This document shows positions 45,857 through 53,459 of a stretch of DNA of 64,000 bases, in pieces. How positions within the stretch are numbered: the stretch's first letter is position 1; every line of letters begins with the position of its first letter. The stretch is from CAIZQW01 sp942493055 (GTDB lineage Bacteria > Verrucomicrobiota > Kiritimatiellia > RFP12 > UBA1067), in NCBI GenBank assembly GCA_942493055.1, contig OW818680.1:3658001-3722000 (forward strand). Direction: 5' to 3'. A program made the translations under genes and the position numbers. Under the pieces are notes generated by a model. It was not told the DNA's origin and made no database searches. It saw nothing but the letters and a program-made list of their open reading frames with translations.

Positions 45857-46307
45857 TCTTGGCTTCTATCGGCACGATCAATACCGGGCACGTTGTCTTG
45901 CGCGCTATTTTAGAGGCGACATTCCCCAGGAGCCATTGCGTGATCGGTTGGTGGCCCTGCCTGCCCATCACAATCAGATCAACCCCTTCAGCCTCCGCAT
46001 ATTCAAGAATCGCCCGGGCTGGGTCGCCAATCCGCATCTCGACTTTCAGGTTCAGCGGTTCAGGCAGGCGCGCCTTGTAATCAGCCTCCACGCGCGCATC
46101 AATGTCCGCACGCGCCTTGGCATCCATATCGCCGACCTCATAGATATACCCTTTCCAGAATTGGGCGTCAGGTTCTGGAATCACATGAAAGAGTATCAGC
46201 TCTGCCCCTGCATTACGCTCTGCAGCTCGCACCGCAAAGGTGAAGGCAAAGTAAGCGCTGTCTGAAAAATCCGTACAAAACAAAATCTTCTTGTATTTCT
46301 CGTTCAT
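45828..46307 (-). CDS. universal stress protein (UspA family)
   Basis: 159 residues. YKKILFCTDFSDSAYFAF at the N-terminus and VDLIVMGRQGHQPITQWL followed by LGNVA give the ATP-binding pattern G-2x-G-9x-G, with Asn in place of the usual final Ser/Thr. I chose the ATG at 46307, where the family's N-terminus starts. The last residues, WSVASCQ, and the stop are encoded by the heptamer array, so the tail is likely a by-product of the repeat. Role: stress-related nucleotide-binding protein, otherwise unknown. Confidence 0.92.
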   Translation of the reverse strand: MNEKYKKILFCTDFSDSAYFAFTFAVRAAERNAGAELILFHVIPEPDAQFWKGYIYEVGDMDAKARADIDARVEADYKARLPEPLNLKVEMRIGDPARAILEYAEAEGVDLIVMGRQGHQPITQWLLGNVASKIARKTTCPVLIVPIEAKKKWSVASCQ

Positions 46308-46455
46308 GTCAATACGATAGCACAACAACGCTTGAAAATAAAGGGGGGAAAGCGGGGCTGAAAAAAAGAGTGAGAAGGGAGACACTTTGTATTTTATAAA
46401 GCACGCCCTTTTGATACCATAACACTTCCATTTTATACAAAAAGGAGTCGTAGGT

Positions 46456-47490
46456 ATGGCAGAAAAAAAATCATCAAATACGCAGCTTGAATCCGTATTA
46501 AGTCAGATCCGGAAAGAGTTCGGCGAAGCCTCCATTATGCGCATGGGAGAAGCGTCGGCAAACAAGGATATCGCTGTTATTTCAACAGGCGCTTATTCAT
46601 TGAATTTGGCCTTGGGCGTGGGCGGCCTGCCGCGCGGACGCGTGGTCGAATGTTTTGGACAGGAGTCTTCGGGAAAGACCACGCTTGCGTTGCACGTGAT
46701 CGCGAATGCACAGAAGTCTGGCGGGCTCGCTGCTTTTGTGGATGCGGAGCATGCGTTGGATCCAAGTTATGCGCGCCGTATCGGCGTGAACCTGGATGAT
46801 CTGCTGGTCTCCCAGCCGAGCTCGGGCGAAGAGGCTTTAACCATCACGGAGCAGCTCATCCGGAGCGGTGCCTTGGATGTGGTGGTTGTGGACTCCGTTG
46901 CGGCGCTGACCCCGCAGGCGGAAATCGACGGTAGCATGGGCGACTCGCACATGGGGCTTCAGGCGCGCCTGATGTCTCAGGCGATGCGTAAGCTCACCAG
47001 CGTGATCGCTCAGACCAAGACGCTCTGTATTTTCACCAATCAGATGCGCGATAAAATCGGCGTGATGTTCGGTAATCCGGAAACAACGCCCGGCGGCAAG
47101 GCGCTCAAGTTCTACTCGTCTGTCCGCTTGAACGTGCAACGCATCGGCTCGATCAAGGATCCCGCAGGGACCGTGATCGGCAATCGTACGCGCGTGAAGG
47201 TCGTCAAGAACAAGATGGCGCCCCCTTTCACGGAAGCGGAGTTCGACATCCTGTATTCCCGCGGTATTTCATGGGAAGGGTCAGTGCTGGATGCGGCGCT
47301 CACGCGTAATGTGGTCACCAAGCGCGGCTCATGGCTGAGCTTCGGAACGGAACAAATCGGCCAGGGCTCCATCGCTGCGACCGAGTTTCTGCGCACCCAT
47401 CCGGAGATCGTGGATCAAATCATCCAGAAGATCAAGAGCGAGCCTGCTCCCGCGATCGGCAAGGAGAAGCCCAAGGCGGATGACGAATAG
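46456..47490 (+). CDS. recA: recombinase RecA
   Basis: 344 residues. It forms the ATP-dependent strand-exchange filament and the SOS co-protease. Walker A reads GQESSGKTT (about residue 67), with Gln where most RecAs have Pro (GPESSGKT). MAW-type signatures DVVVVDSVAALTPQAEI and ALKFYSSVRLNVQRIG are normal, and the C-terminus is acidic. AAGGAG lies eight bases before the ATG. No LexA-type box was recognised upstream. It is convergent with ribE, eight bases between stops. Confidence 0.98.
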   Translation: MAEKKSSNTQLESVLSQIRKEFGEASIMRMGEASANKDIAVISTGAYSLNLALGVGGLPRGRVVECFGQESSGKTTLALHVIANAQKSGGLAAFVDAEHALDPSYARRIGVNLDDLLVSQPSSGEEALTITEQLIRSGALDVVVVDSVAALTPQAEIDGSMGDSHMGLQARLMSQAMRKLTSVIAQTKTLCIFTNQMRDKIGVMFGNPETTPGGKALKFYSSVRLNVQRIGSIKDPAGTVIGNRTRVKVVKNKMAPPFTEAEFDILYSRGISWEGSVLDAALTRNVVTKRGSWLSFGTEQIGQGSIAATEFLRTHPEIVDQIIQKIKSEPAPAIGKEKPKADDE

Positions 47491-47498
47491 GGAGTCTT

Positions 47499-48140
47499 CT
47501 ACAGAAACCCGTTTTCGCGGAGCATCGCTTCGGTGATGCTTGTGGAGTCTGTGTCGCGCCCGAGCAGGCGCGCCACATACTTGCCCAGGATGTCGCCCTC
47601 CAGGTTGAGGGCGTCGCCGGGCTTGCGGTCACACAGGCTGGTGACCTCGAGCGTGTGCGGAATCAGGTTCACTTCGATATGCTCGTCATCGAGTCCGCTG
47701 ACCGTCAAGCTGACGCCGTCAATCGCGATCGATCCCTTCATGACCGTCTGACGTGAAAGCGCCCGCGAACACTGAATGCGCCATGCCAGATCGCGTCCGC
47801 GGTCTTCAATGCTGGCCAGTGTGCCGGTCTCGTCAATATGACCGCTCACAATATGTCCGCCCAGCCGGTCCCCAAGGGCGAGCGCACGCTCGAGGTTGAG
47901 TCGCGCGCCTTCCCGCGAGATCCGCAATGCGGTGCGTTGCAGGGTTTCATCGAGGATGTCAGCCGTGAACCAGCCGCTGCCGAAGGTCGTGACCGTCAGG
48001 CACGCGCCCTGCACCGCGACGCTTTCGCCAAGGACAAGGGAATCCTCCCATGCGTCATGCGCGACCGAGAGCGTCCAGCCGCCGTGTGAACGCGTCATGT
48101 TCTTTAACCGTCCAACTTTTTGTACGAGTCCTGTAAACAT
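47499..48140 (-). CDS. ribE: riboflavin synthase, alpha chain
   Basis: 213 residues. It dismutates two 6,7-dimethyl-8-ribityllumazines to riboflavin. The internal duplication is clear: MFTGLVQKVG opens barrel 1, and GGHIVSGHIDETG opens barrel 2. VAVQGACLTV and IAIDGVSLTV are the matching active-site strands. It is the last gene of the rib operon. The ATG at 48140 has no classic ribosome site; the octamer array just upstream reads GGCAATAA on this strand and offers AAGG 11 bases away. Confidence 0.97.
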   Translation of the reverse strand: MFTGLVQKVGRLKNMTRSHGGWTLSVAHDAWEDSLVLGESVAVQGACLTVTTFGSGWFTADILDETLQRTALRISREGARLNLERALALGDRLGGHIVSGHIDETGTLASIEDRGRDLAWRIQCSRALSRQTVMKGSIAIDGVSLTVSGLDDEHIEVNLIPHTLEVTSLCDRKPGDALNLEGDILGKYVARLLGRDTDSTSITEAMLRENGFL

Positions 48141-48147
48141 GGTGTGA

Positions 48148-48187
48148 TAATTGCCTTATTGCCTTATTGCGTTATTGCCTTAATAAA
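48148..48187. repeat. 8-bp tandem array between ribD and ribE
   Basis: Five octamers close to TTATTGCC: TAATTGCC, TTATTGCC, TTATTGCG, TTATTGCC and a decayed fifth, starting eight bases from the ribE start codon. Confidence 0.85.
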
Positions 48188-48195
48188 ATTGAGTA

Positions 48196-48223
48196 TTCGA
48201 CGTTCGATGTTGAATGTTCGATG
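48196..48223. repeat. 7-bp tandem array between ribD and ribE
   Basis: Four heptamers close to TTCGATG (TTCGACG, TTCGATG, TTGAATG, TTCGATG), ending one base before the ribD stop codon. It is a different family from the adjoining octamers. Confidence 0.82.
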
Positions 48224-48224
48224 T

Positions 48225-49331
48225 TTATTCACAGCCACAGCGAGGAAGTAGGCGCACAAGCAGGTCCTCGCCAATACGTTTGACAGACTGAAGCTGCAGG
48301 CGCTCCAGGTTTTTCATCCGCACGCCTTTTCCTGCAAAGCCGCTGACCGCGCGTGAATCGCCTAAGATCGCCGGTGCATAAAAGAGGCAATATTCATCGA
48401 TTAACCGCGCATCGTGCAAGGCGCCGGCCAGTGTGCCGCCGCCCTCGCACAGGACATGCAGATAGCCCGCCTTGCCGAGACGCCGCAGCAGTTGCTTTAA
48501 CGGAAGATGTCCGTCCTTGTCCGGCTTGAAGATCCAGGCTGCCGCGCCCTGCTGCTGCCAGGAGGCGATCTTCTTTTGTGCTGTTGTGGCCAAGGTGGCG
48601 ATGAGCGTCCGCGTGGCGGCTGAGTCGGTGAGCACCGTCGCTGTTGCGGGCGTCCGGCCGGTTTCATCAACAATAACGCGCATCAGGTTGTCGCGCCCCT
48701 TGCCGCGATAGAGCAGGGAGGGGTTGTCTGCGCATAGTGTGCCCGCGCCGACCATGATGGCATCTGCGCCTCTGCGCATCCGCTGCACAGCGTTCCGGGC
48801 AGCCTCGCCGGTGATCCACTTGGAGGCTCCTCTACAGTCTGCTATGCGTCCGTCCAGGGTCATGGCGAGCTTGAGTGTTAGAAACGGATATCCCGTGGTC
48901 ACATGCTTGAAGAAGGGACGGACCAGTTCCTTGGCTTCGGCCTCGCAGATGCCGAAGACGACCTCTACGCCCTTGTTGCGCAAAATCTCAAGTCCGCGTC
49001 CGCAGTGGCAGTCGTTTTCGTCGTGACACCCGACCACGACCCGCGCAATCTTCTCTTTCAAGATTCGCTCCGTGCAGGGAGGTGTCCGTCCATGTGTGCA
49101 ACAGGGCTCCAAGGTCACATAGAGCGTTGCACCTTGTGGCGACACGCGACAGCCATTCAAGGCCTCCACCTCGGCATGGGGCTGGCCAGCGCAGGTATGG
49201 AAGCCCTCGCCGATGATCTGTCCGCCCTTGACGACGAGGGCGCCGACAGGGGGATTCGGACGTGTGCAACCGAGTGCTTTGCGCGCAAGCGCCAAAGCCC
49301 GTCGCATATAGGTTGTGTCAGAGGGCGTCAT
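48225..49331 (-). CDS. ribD: bifunctional pyrimidine deaminase / reductase RibD
   Basis: 368 residues. The N-terminal deaminase domain has the zinc site in GQPHAEVEAL and EPCCTHGRTPPCTERI, plus CHCGRG. The C-terminal reductase domain (from about residue 150) has LKLAMTLDGRIA, SKWITGEAAR, MVGAGTL and VLCEGGGTLAGAL. It converts the pyrimidine product of GTP cyclohydrolase II in two steps. Length is normal. The gene lies 32 bases after nusB, and its stop abuts a heptamer array. Confidence 0.98.
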   Translation of the reverse strand: MTPSDTTYMRRALALARKALGCTRPNPPVGALVVKGGQIIGEGFHTCAGQPHAEVEALNGCRVSPQGATLYVTLEPCCTHGRTPPCTERILKEKIARVVVGCHDENDCHCGRGLEILRNKGVEVVFGICEAEAKELVRPFFKHVTTGYPFLTLKLAMTLDGRIADCRGASKWITGEAARNAVQRMRRGADAIMVGAGTLCADNPSLLYRGKGRDNLMRVIVDETGRTPATATVLTDSAATRTLIATLATTAQKKIASWQQQGAAAWIFKPDKDGHLPLKQLLRRLGKAGYLHVLCEGGGTLAGALHDARLIDEYCLFYAPAILGDSRAVSGFAGKGVRMKNLERLQLQSVKRIGEDLLVRLLPRCGCE

Positions 49332-49363
49332 GCGTTTTGAAGCGCACGCGACAGGTTGCCGCG

Positions 49364-49864
49364 TTACGCTTTCTCTTTTTCCATGTCCTTGTGCAACCGG
49401 TCCAAAATGCCGTTCACGAAACGTCCGGCATCGGCATTGCTGAAATACTTTGCGAGGTCAATCGCCTCGTTCAAGACCACAGCATGCGGCACATCGCTGC
49501 AGTACATCATTTCATAGAACGCGAGACGCAAGACGTTGCGTTCGATCGACCCCATGCGGTGCATGGGCCAATTCTGGACATACGTTTGAAGCTTGGCATC
49601 AATATCCGGCAGGTGCGACATGACGCCCCGGACAAGTTTTTCCGTGAATATGCGAATCTTCGAGGGGGCCACGCGGTCCTCGACAGGCTTGTCGCTATCC
49701 TCCTCGACGGCATCCGGATCATCATCTCGCATCGCCTCCATCTGGCACGTCCACTGCTGCCGCCAAAACTTCGGGATGGTCATGTCCAGTTCAAGCCCTG
49801 GATTCATATCCGCCTGAAAGATCATCTGTATGGCCCATTCACGGCCTTGTCTTCTTGTTGCCAT
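49364..49864 (-). CDS. nusB: transcription antitermination factor NusB
   Basis: 166 residues, slightly longer than the usual 130-150 because of an acidic insert near residues 40-60 (RDDDPDAVEEDSDKPVED). The fold signatures RRQGREWAIQMIFQAD and VVLNEAIDLAKYFSNADAGRFVNGILDRL are clear. It binds boxA RNA with NusE/S10 for rRNA antitermination. Its place between ribH and ribD is a common bacterial arrangement. The start is nine bases after the ribH stop. Confidence 0.96.
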   Translation of the reverse strand: MATRRQGREWAIQMIFQADMNPGLELDMTIPKFWRQQWTCQMEAMRDDDPDAVEEDSDKPVEDRVAPSKIRIFTEKLVRGVMSHLPDIDAKLQTYVQNWPMHRMGSIERNVLRLAFYEMMYCSDVPHAVVLNEAIDLAKYFSNADAGRFVNGILDRLHKDMEKEKA

Positions 49865-49873
49865 AATAATACC

Positions 49874-50335
49874 TTAAAGAGCCTTCAGTACGGAGACGGT
49901 CTCGATGGCGGCGAGGACCGCATCCCAGCCTTTGTTGCCTTGCTTGGTGCCGGCGCGTTCAATGACCTGTTCCATGTTTTGTGCACAGACGATGCCGTTT
50001 AACACAGGCACGCCGGTGTCGAGAGCAATCTTGGAAAGCGCGCGCGCGACCGTGCCGTTAATCAGGTCTGCATGAGGCGTCGCACCCTGGATCACCGCGC
50101 CGAGCGCAATGATCGCGTTGAACTTGCCTGAGGCCGCGATCTTTTGAGCCACGTTCGGGATCTCATTCGCACCGGGGACGCGCACGAGCATCAAGTCGGC
50201 ATCCTTCCCTCCATGGCGCACAAAGCAGTCCTCCGCGCCCTTCACGAGCTGTTCCGTGAAAAAGCTGTTAAAACGGCTGACGACAATCGCCATCTTCATC
50301 CCAGCGGCATTCAGGTTTCCTGTTACTTCTTTCAT
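49874..50335 (-). CDS. ribH: 6,7-dimethyl-8-ribityllumazine synthase
   Basis: 153 residues. It condenses the RibD-pathway diamine with 3,4-dihydroxybutanone phosphate. Motifs are VSRFNSFFTEQLVKGA, VPGANEIP, LGAVIQGATPHADLI (with the catalytic His) and ERAGTKQGNKGWDA. Two ATGs are possible. AAGGAG directly touches the ATG at 50341 but lies six bases before the one at 50335, so I chose the latter. Family members assemble into 60-mer or decamer shells. Confidence 0.97.
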   Translation of the reverse strand: MKEVTGNLNAAGMKMAIVVSRFNSFFTEQLVKGAEDCFVRHGGKDADLMLVRVPGANEIPNVAQKIAASGKFNAIIALGAVIQGATPHADLINGTVARALSKIALDTGVPVLNGIVCAQNMEQVIERAGTKQGNKGWDAVLAAIETVSVLKAL

Positions 50336-50361
50336 ACTCATCTCCTTTCAAAAACTCTACA

Positions 50362-50401
50362 CATTCGCGCATTCCCGCATTCACGCATTCGCGCATTAAA
50401 T
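50362..50401. repeat. 8-bp tandem array between ribBA and ribH
   Basis: Four octamers close to CATTCGCG (50362-50393), then a decayed unit, CATTAAAT, which contains the ribBA stop codon. It is a third, distinct array family inside the rib operon. Confidence 0.85.
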
Positions 50402-51598
50402 CATATGCCCCATCTTCGCCTTCTTGGTGGCCAGGTATTTCTCGTTAAAGGCTCCTGGCTCAAACATGATGGGCACGCGCTCAGAAACTTCAAGTCCGTA
50501 CCCTTGCAGGCCGATGAGCTTCTTAGGGTTGTTGGTCATCAGTCGGATGCGTTTCAATCCCAGGTCCGCCAGCATCTGCGCGCCCACGCCATAATCACGC
50601 AAGTCCGGCGCGAAGCCGAGTTCAATGTTGGCCTCGACGGTGTCGAGGCCCTTCTCCTGCAGCTTGTAAGCGTGCAGCTTGTTGGCCAGTCCGATGCCGC
50701 GGCCTTCCTGGCGCATGTAGAGCACCACGCCGCACCCGGCTTTCTCGATCATACTCATGGCCGTATGGAGCTGGCTGCCGCAATCGCACCGCGCTGAACC
50801 AAAGACATCGCCCGTCAGGCATTCGCTGTGCACGCGCACCAGCGGCGCATCTACAGAGGAGAGGTCGCCCTTGATGAGCGCCAAATGATCCAGCCCGTCC
50901 GGTGACGAACGGTAGAGGCGCAACTTGAATTGTCCGTAGGCTGTCGGAAGGTTCACCTCTTCGAGCAACTCGATCAGGCGCTCGCGAGACCGGCGGTATG
51001 CAATCAAGTCGGCAATCGAGAGCATCTTCAACTGGTGCGTCTTGGCAAAGGCTCTTAAGTGCGGCAACCGCGCCATCGAGCCGTCCGGCTGCATGATCTC
51101 ACAGATGACCCCGGCCGGTTTGAGCCCGGACAGCTTTGAGAGGTCAACAGCAGCTTCCGTATGGCCCGCCCTCAGCAGGACGCCGCCTTCGCGGGCCTGC
51201 AAGGGGAAGAGGTGCCCCGGACTGACCAGATCGGCGGGCGTCGCGTTGTCATCCACCAAAACACGCACCGTCTCCGCACGGTCCGCGGCGCTGATGCCAG
51301 TTGAAATGTTCTTGGCCGCATCGACAGAGTAGGTGAAGGCTGTGGAGTATTTGTCGCCGTGGTTGCGGCTGGGCGCCCGCTCGATGCCTAGCTTCTGAAG
51401 GCGTTCATGCGTCATGGGAACACAGATCAGGCCGCGCGCATGCATGGCCATGAAATTGATGGACTCCGGCGTGACCTTTTCAGCGGCGATGATTAAATCG
51501 CCTTCGTTTTCACGGTTCTCGTCGTCTGCCACCACGACAAATGCTCCTGTACGGAACGCCGCGATGCACGTTTCAACACTATCAAAGACTTCACTCAT
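50396..51598 (-). CDS. ribBA: bifunctional DHBP synthase / GTP cyclohydrolase II
   Basis: 400 residues. The N-terminal RibB domain has VVVADDENRENEGDLIIAA and makes 3,4-dihydroxybutanone phosphate. The C-terminal RibA domain has the zinc Cys cluster in ECLTGDVFGSARCDCGSQL and MRQEGRGIGLANK, and opens the GTP ring. It is the first gene of the rib operon, downstream of an FMN riboswitch. I chose the ATG at 51598; the frame is open upstream, but that part is the riboswitch. There is no ordinary ribosome site: the start follows the terminator T-run at once, with CGGG eight bases upstream. Confidence 0.96.
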   Translation of the reverse strand: MSEVFDSVETCIAAFRTGAFVVVADDENRENEGDLIIAAEKVTPESINFMAMHARGLICVPMTHERLQKLGIERAPSRNHGDKYSTAFTYSVDAAKNISTGISAADRAETVRVLVDDNATPADLVSPGHLFPLQAREGGVLLRAGHTEAAVDLSKLSGLKPAGVICEIMQPDGSMARLPHLRAFAKTHQLKMLSIADLIAYRRSRERLIELLEEVNLPTAYGQFKLRLYRSSPDGLDHLALIKGDLSSVDAPLVRVHSECLTGDVFGSARCDCGSQLHTAMSMIEKAGCGVVLYMRQEGRGIGLANKLHAYKLQEKGLDTVEANIELGFAPDLRDYGVGAQMLADLGLKRIRLMTNNPKKLIGLQGYGLEVSERVPIMFEPGAFNEKYLATKKAKMGHMI

Positions 51599-51628
51599 AA
51601 AAAAAACCCGATCACGAGCGCAATCGGG
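51599..51628 (-). terminator. riboswitch-controlled terminator abutting the ribBA start codon
   Basis: On the minus strand CCCGAT and ATCGGG form the base of a 9-bp stem (two G-T pairs) with a GCTC loop, followed by eight Ts and then directly by ATG. It is the expected expression platform of the FMN riboswitch. Confidence 0.85.
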
Positions 51629-51654
51629 GCAAACCAAATAAAAAATGCTTAAAC

Positions 51655-51775
51655 CATCTTCTTTCATCCAGACTTTACTGTCGGCCACGGAATTGAACCG
51701 TGTCAGTGCCCTGTTAAAGGCAGTCGCGGGCTTTACCGCCGGTTGGGAATCTCACCCAGCCCCGAAGACGCTTAT
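51655..51775 (-). promoter_or_regulatory. FMN riboswitch (RFN element)
   Basis: On the minus strand the conserved blocks occur in order: CTTCGGGGCTGGGTGAGATT, CCCAACCGGCGGTAAAGCCC, then GCCGACAGTAAAGTCTGG and ATGAAAGAAGA. A variable arm lies between. FMN binding would favour the terminator at 51599-51628 and shut off ribBA, ribH, nusB, ribD and ribE together. Confidence 0.96.
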
Positions 51776-51786
51776 TAATAGACAAT

Positions 51787-51816
51787 ACTATACCGCATGT
51801 GCGGTGCGTTTGGCAA
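51787..51816 (-). promoter_or_regulatory. promoter of the riboflavin operon
   Basis: On the minus strand TTGCCA (51816-51811), 18 bases, TATAGT (51792-51787). Transcription would start near 51780, just ahead of the riboswitch. The spacer contains a perfect palindrome, ACCGCA-TG-TGCGGT, at 51792-51805. Confidence 0.72.
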
Positions 51817-51866
51817 GCCTGCAATTTTCCGTTTCACAACGCGCCGCGGGGACCTATGCTGTGCAA

Positions 51867-51937
51867 ACGGCTGTCCGATACGTCCAGCCGTACAGTACGG
51901 CGGGATCTATGAGACCGCCGAACGCCTGCCAAGGCGT
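51867..51937 (+). other. three consecutive hairpins in the cysS upstream region
   Basis: Perfect stems: ACGGCTG/CAGCCGT (51867-51891, 11-base loop), CGGCGG/CCGCCG (51898-51920, 11-base loop) and ACGCCT/AGGCGT (51922-51937, 4-base loop). The 220 bases between the rib promoter and cysS hold no gene. No T-box or known riboswitch consensus was recognised, and strand is uncertain. Confidence 0.5.
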
Positions 51938-52036
51938 CGAAGGTGGCAAAAATAAAATCAGTCACTGGCAATTTGATATTCATTTGCGCCCCGTCATGGT
52001 GTAATATATCACCTTTGTGACTGAGGAGCTTTTAAG

Positions 52037-53443
52037 ATGAATTTTTACAATAGCATGACGCGCAACAAGGAACCTGTTGCACCAATCGAACCTGGCCACG
52101 TGCGCATGTATACGTGCGGCCCCACGGTTTACAATTTTGCGCATATCGGGAATTTCCGCGCCTACACGTTCGAGGATATTCTTCGCCGGGCGATCCAGTT
52201 TAACGGCTGCCGCGTGACCCAGGTGATGAACCTGACGGATGTGGATGACAAGACCATCCGTGGTGCCAAGGCCGCAGGCGTTCCGCTCAAGACGTTCACA
52301 GCGCCCTTTATCCAGGCTTTTTTCGAGGATTTAAAAGCCATCAACATCCAGCCTGCCGAGCTCTATCCAGCAGCGACAGACCATATCCCGGAGATGATCG
52401 CAATCGTCCAGCGTCTTTTCGAAAAGGGGCTGGCTTATCAGTCGGAGGACGGCTCGGTCTATTTCAGCGTCTCCCGGTTGCCGCAGTACGGACGCCTCGC
52501 GCATCTGGATCGCGAGCATCTGCGCGTCGGCGCCCGTGTCGCGGATGATGAATACGAGAAGGAAGGCTATGGCGATTTCGCGCTCTGGAAGGCGTATGAG
52601 GCCTCCGATGGCGACGTGGTCTGGGATTCACCGTGGGGCAGGGGGCGTCCGGGCTGGCACCTCGAATGTTCCGCCATGGCCATGAAGTACCTGGGCGACA
52701 CCTTCGACATCCACACCGGCGGTATCGACAATCTCTTCCCGCATCACGAAAATGAGATCGCGCAGACCGAAGGCGCGACCGGAAAAACCTTTGTGAATCT
52801 CTGGATGCATTGTGCGCATCTGCGCGTCAATGGCGAAAAGATGTCCAAGTCGCTCGGCAACTTCTTCACGCTACGCGAGTTGATCGCCAAAGGCTACACC
52901 GGCCGCGAGATCCGCTATGTGCTGATCAACGGTCACTACCGTCAGGCGCTCAACTTCACCTTCGATGCGCTGGGCGCTGCCCGCAGTTCGCTGGCCCGCA
53001 TTGACGAATGCGTGGATGCATTAGAGGCTCTGGCCGGTTCGCAAAAAGCAATTGATGCCGCTGCCCCGTTCGTAAAATGCCTGGCTGATTTTACCGAGGC
53101 CGTGAATGATGACCTCAATATTCCGGAGGCTTTGGCAGCGTTGTTTGCCTTGGTTCGCGAGAGCAATATCGCCCTGAGCCAGGAGGCGTTGAAGCCGCAA
53201 GAGGCCGCAGCGATCCTCGCCCTGTTTGAAAAGATGGATACCGTGCTGGGAATCGTGCGCTTTGGGCGCGCACCCAAGGAGGACGGCATCCCGTCCGAGG
53301 TTCAGGCCTTGGTGGATGCTCGCGCCGCCGCACGCGCGGCCAAGCAGTGGGCCGAGTCCGACCGCCTCCGCGATGAACTGGCGGCCAAAGGCTGGGAAGT
53401 CAGAGACGGCAAAGAAGGGCAGAAAGTAAAAAGTTTAAAGTGA
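52037..53443 (+). CDS. cysS: cysteinyl-tRNA synthetase
   Basis: 468 residues, class I. Signatures are TCGPTVYNFAHIGNFRAY (HIGH variant with a zinc Cys), GRPGWHLECSAMAMKYLG, DNLFPHHENEIAQTE and GEKMSKSLGNFFTL. Zinc ligands are in place. The last residues (KVKSLK) and the stop codon are encoded by the heptamer array at 53425, so the native tail probably ended slightly earlier. GAGGAG precedes the ATG. It opens a long same-strand run (to 59186) and is divergent from the rib operon. Confidence 0.98.
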   Translation: MNFYNSMTRNKEPVAPIEPGHVRMYTCGPTVYNFAHIGNFRAYTFEDILRRAIQFNGCRVTQVMNLTDVDDKTIRGAKAAGVPLKTFTAPFIQAFFEDLKAINIQPAELYPAATDHIPEMIAIVQRLFEKGLAYQSEDGSVYFSVSRLPQYGRLAHLDREHLRVGARVADDEYEKEGYGDFALWKAYEASDGDVVWDSPWGRGRPGWHLECSAMAMKYLGDTFDIHTGGIDNLFPHHENEIAQTEGATGKTFVNLWMHCAHLRVNGEKMSKSLGNFFTLRELIAKGYTGREIRYVLINGHYRQALNFTFDALGAARSSLARIDECVDALEALAGSQKAIDAAAPFVKCLADFTEAVNDDLNIPEALAALFALVRESNIALSQEALKPQEAAAILALFEKMDTVLGIVRFGRAPKEDGIPSEVQALVDARAAARAAKQWAESDRLRDELAAKGWEVRDGKEGQKVKSLK

Positions 53444-53459
53444 AAAGTTTAAAGTGAAA
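53425..53459. repeat. heptamer array bridging cysS and tmk
   Basis: Five 7-bp units: AGTAAAA, AGTTTAA, AGTGAAA, AGTTTAA, AGTGAAA. It contains the cysS stop codon in its third unit and ends exactly at the tmk ATG. Confidence 0.88.

Noticed and set aside
46411..46439. TTGATA-17-TATACA promoter for recA
   Set aside because: The predicted transcript would begin inside the ribosome-binding site, leaving no usable leader.
51599..51688. Upstream extension of the ribBA reading frame
   Set aside because: The extra codons are encoded by the terminator and the 3' part of the FMN riboswitch; RibB similarity begins at 51598.
51840..51940. tRNA gene upstream of cysS
   Set aside because: The hairpins do not form a cloverleaf and no TTCGA-type T-loop is present.
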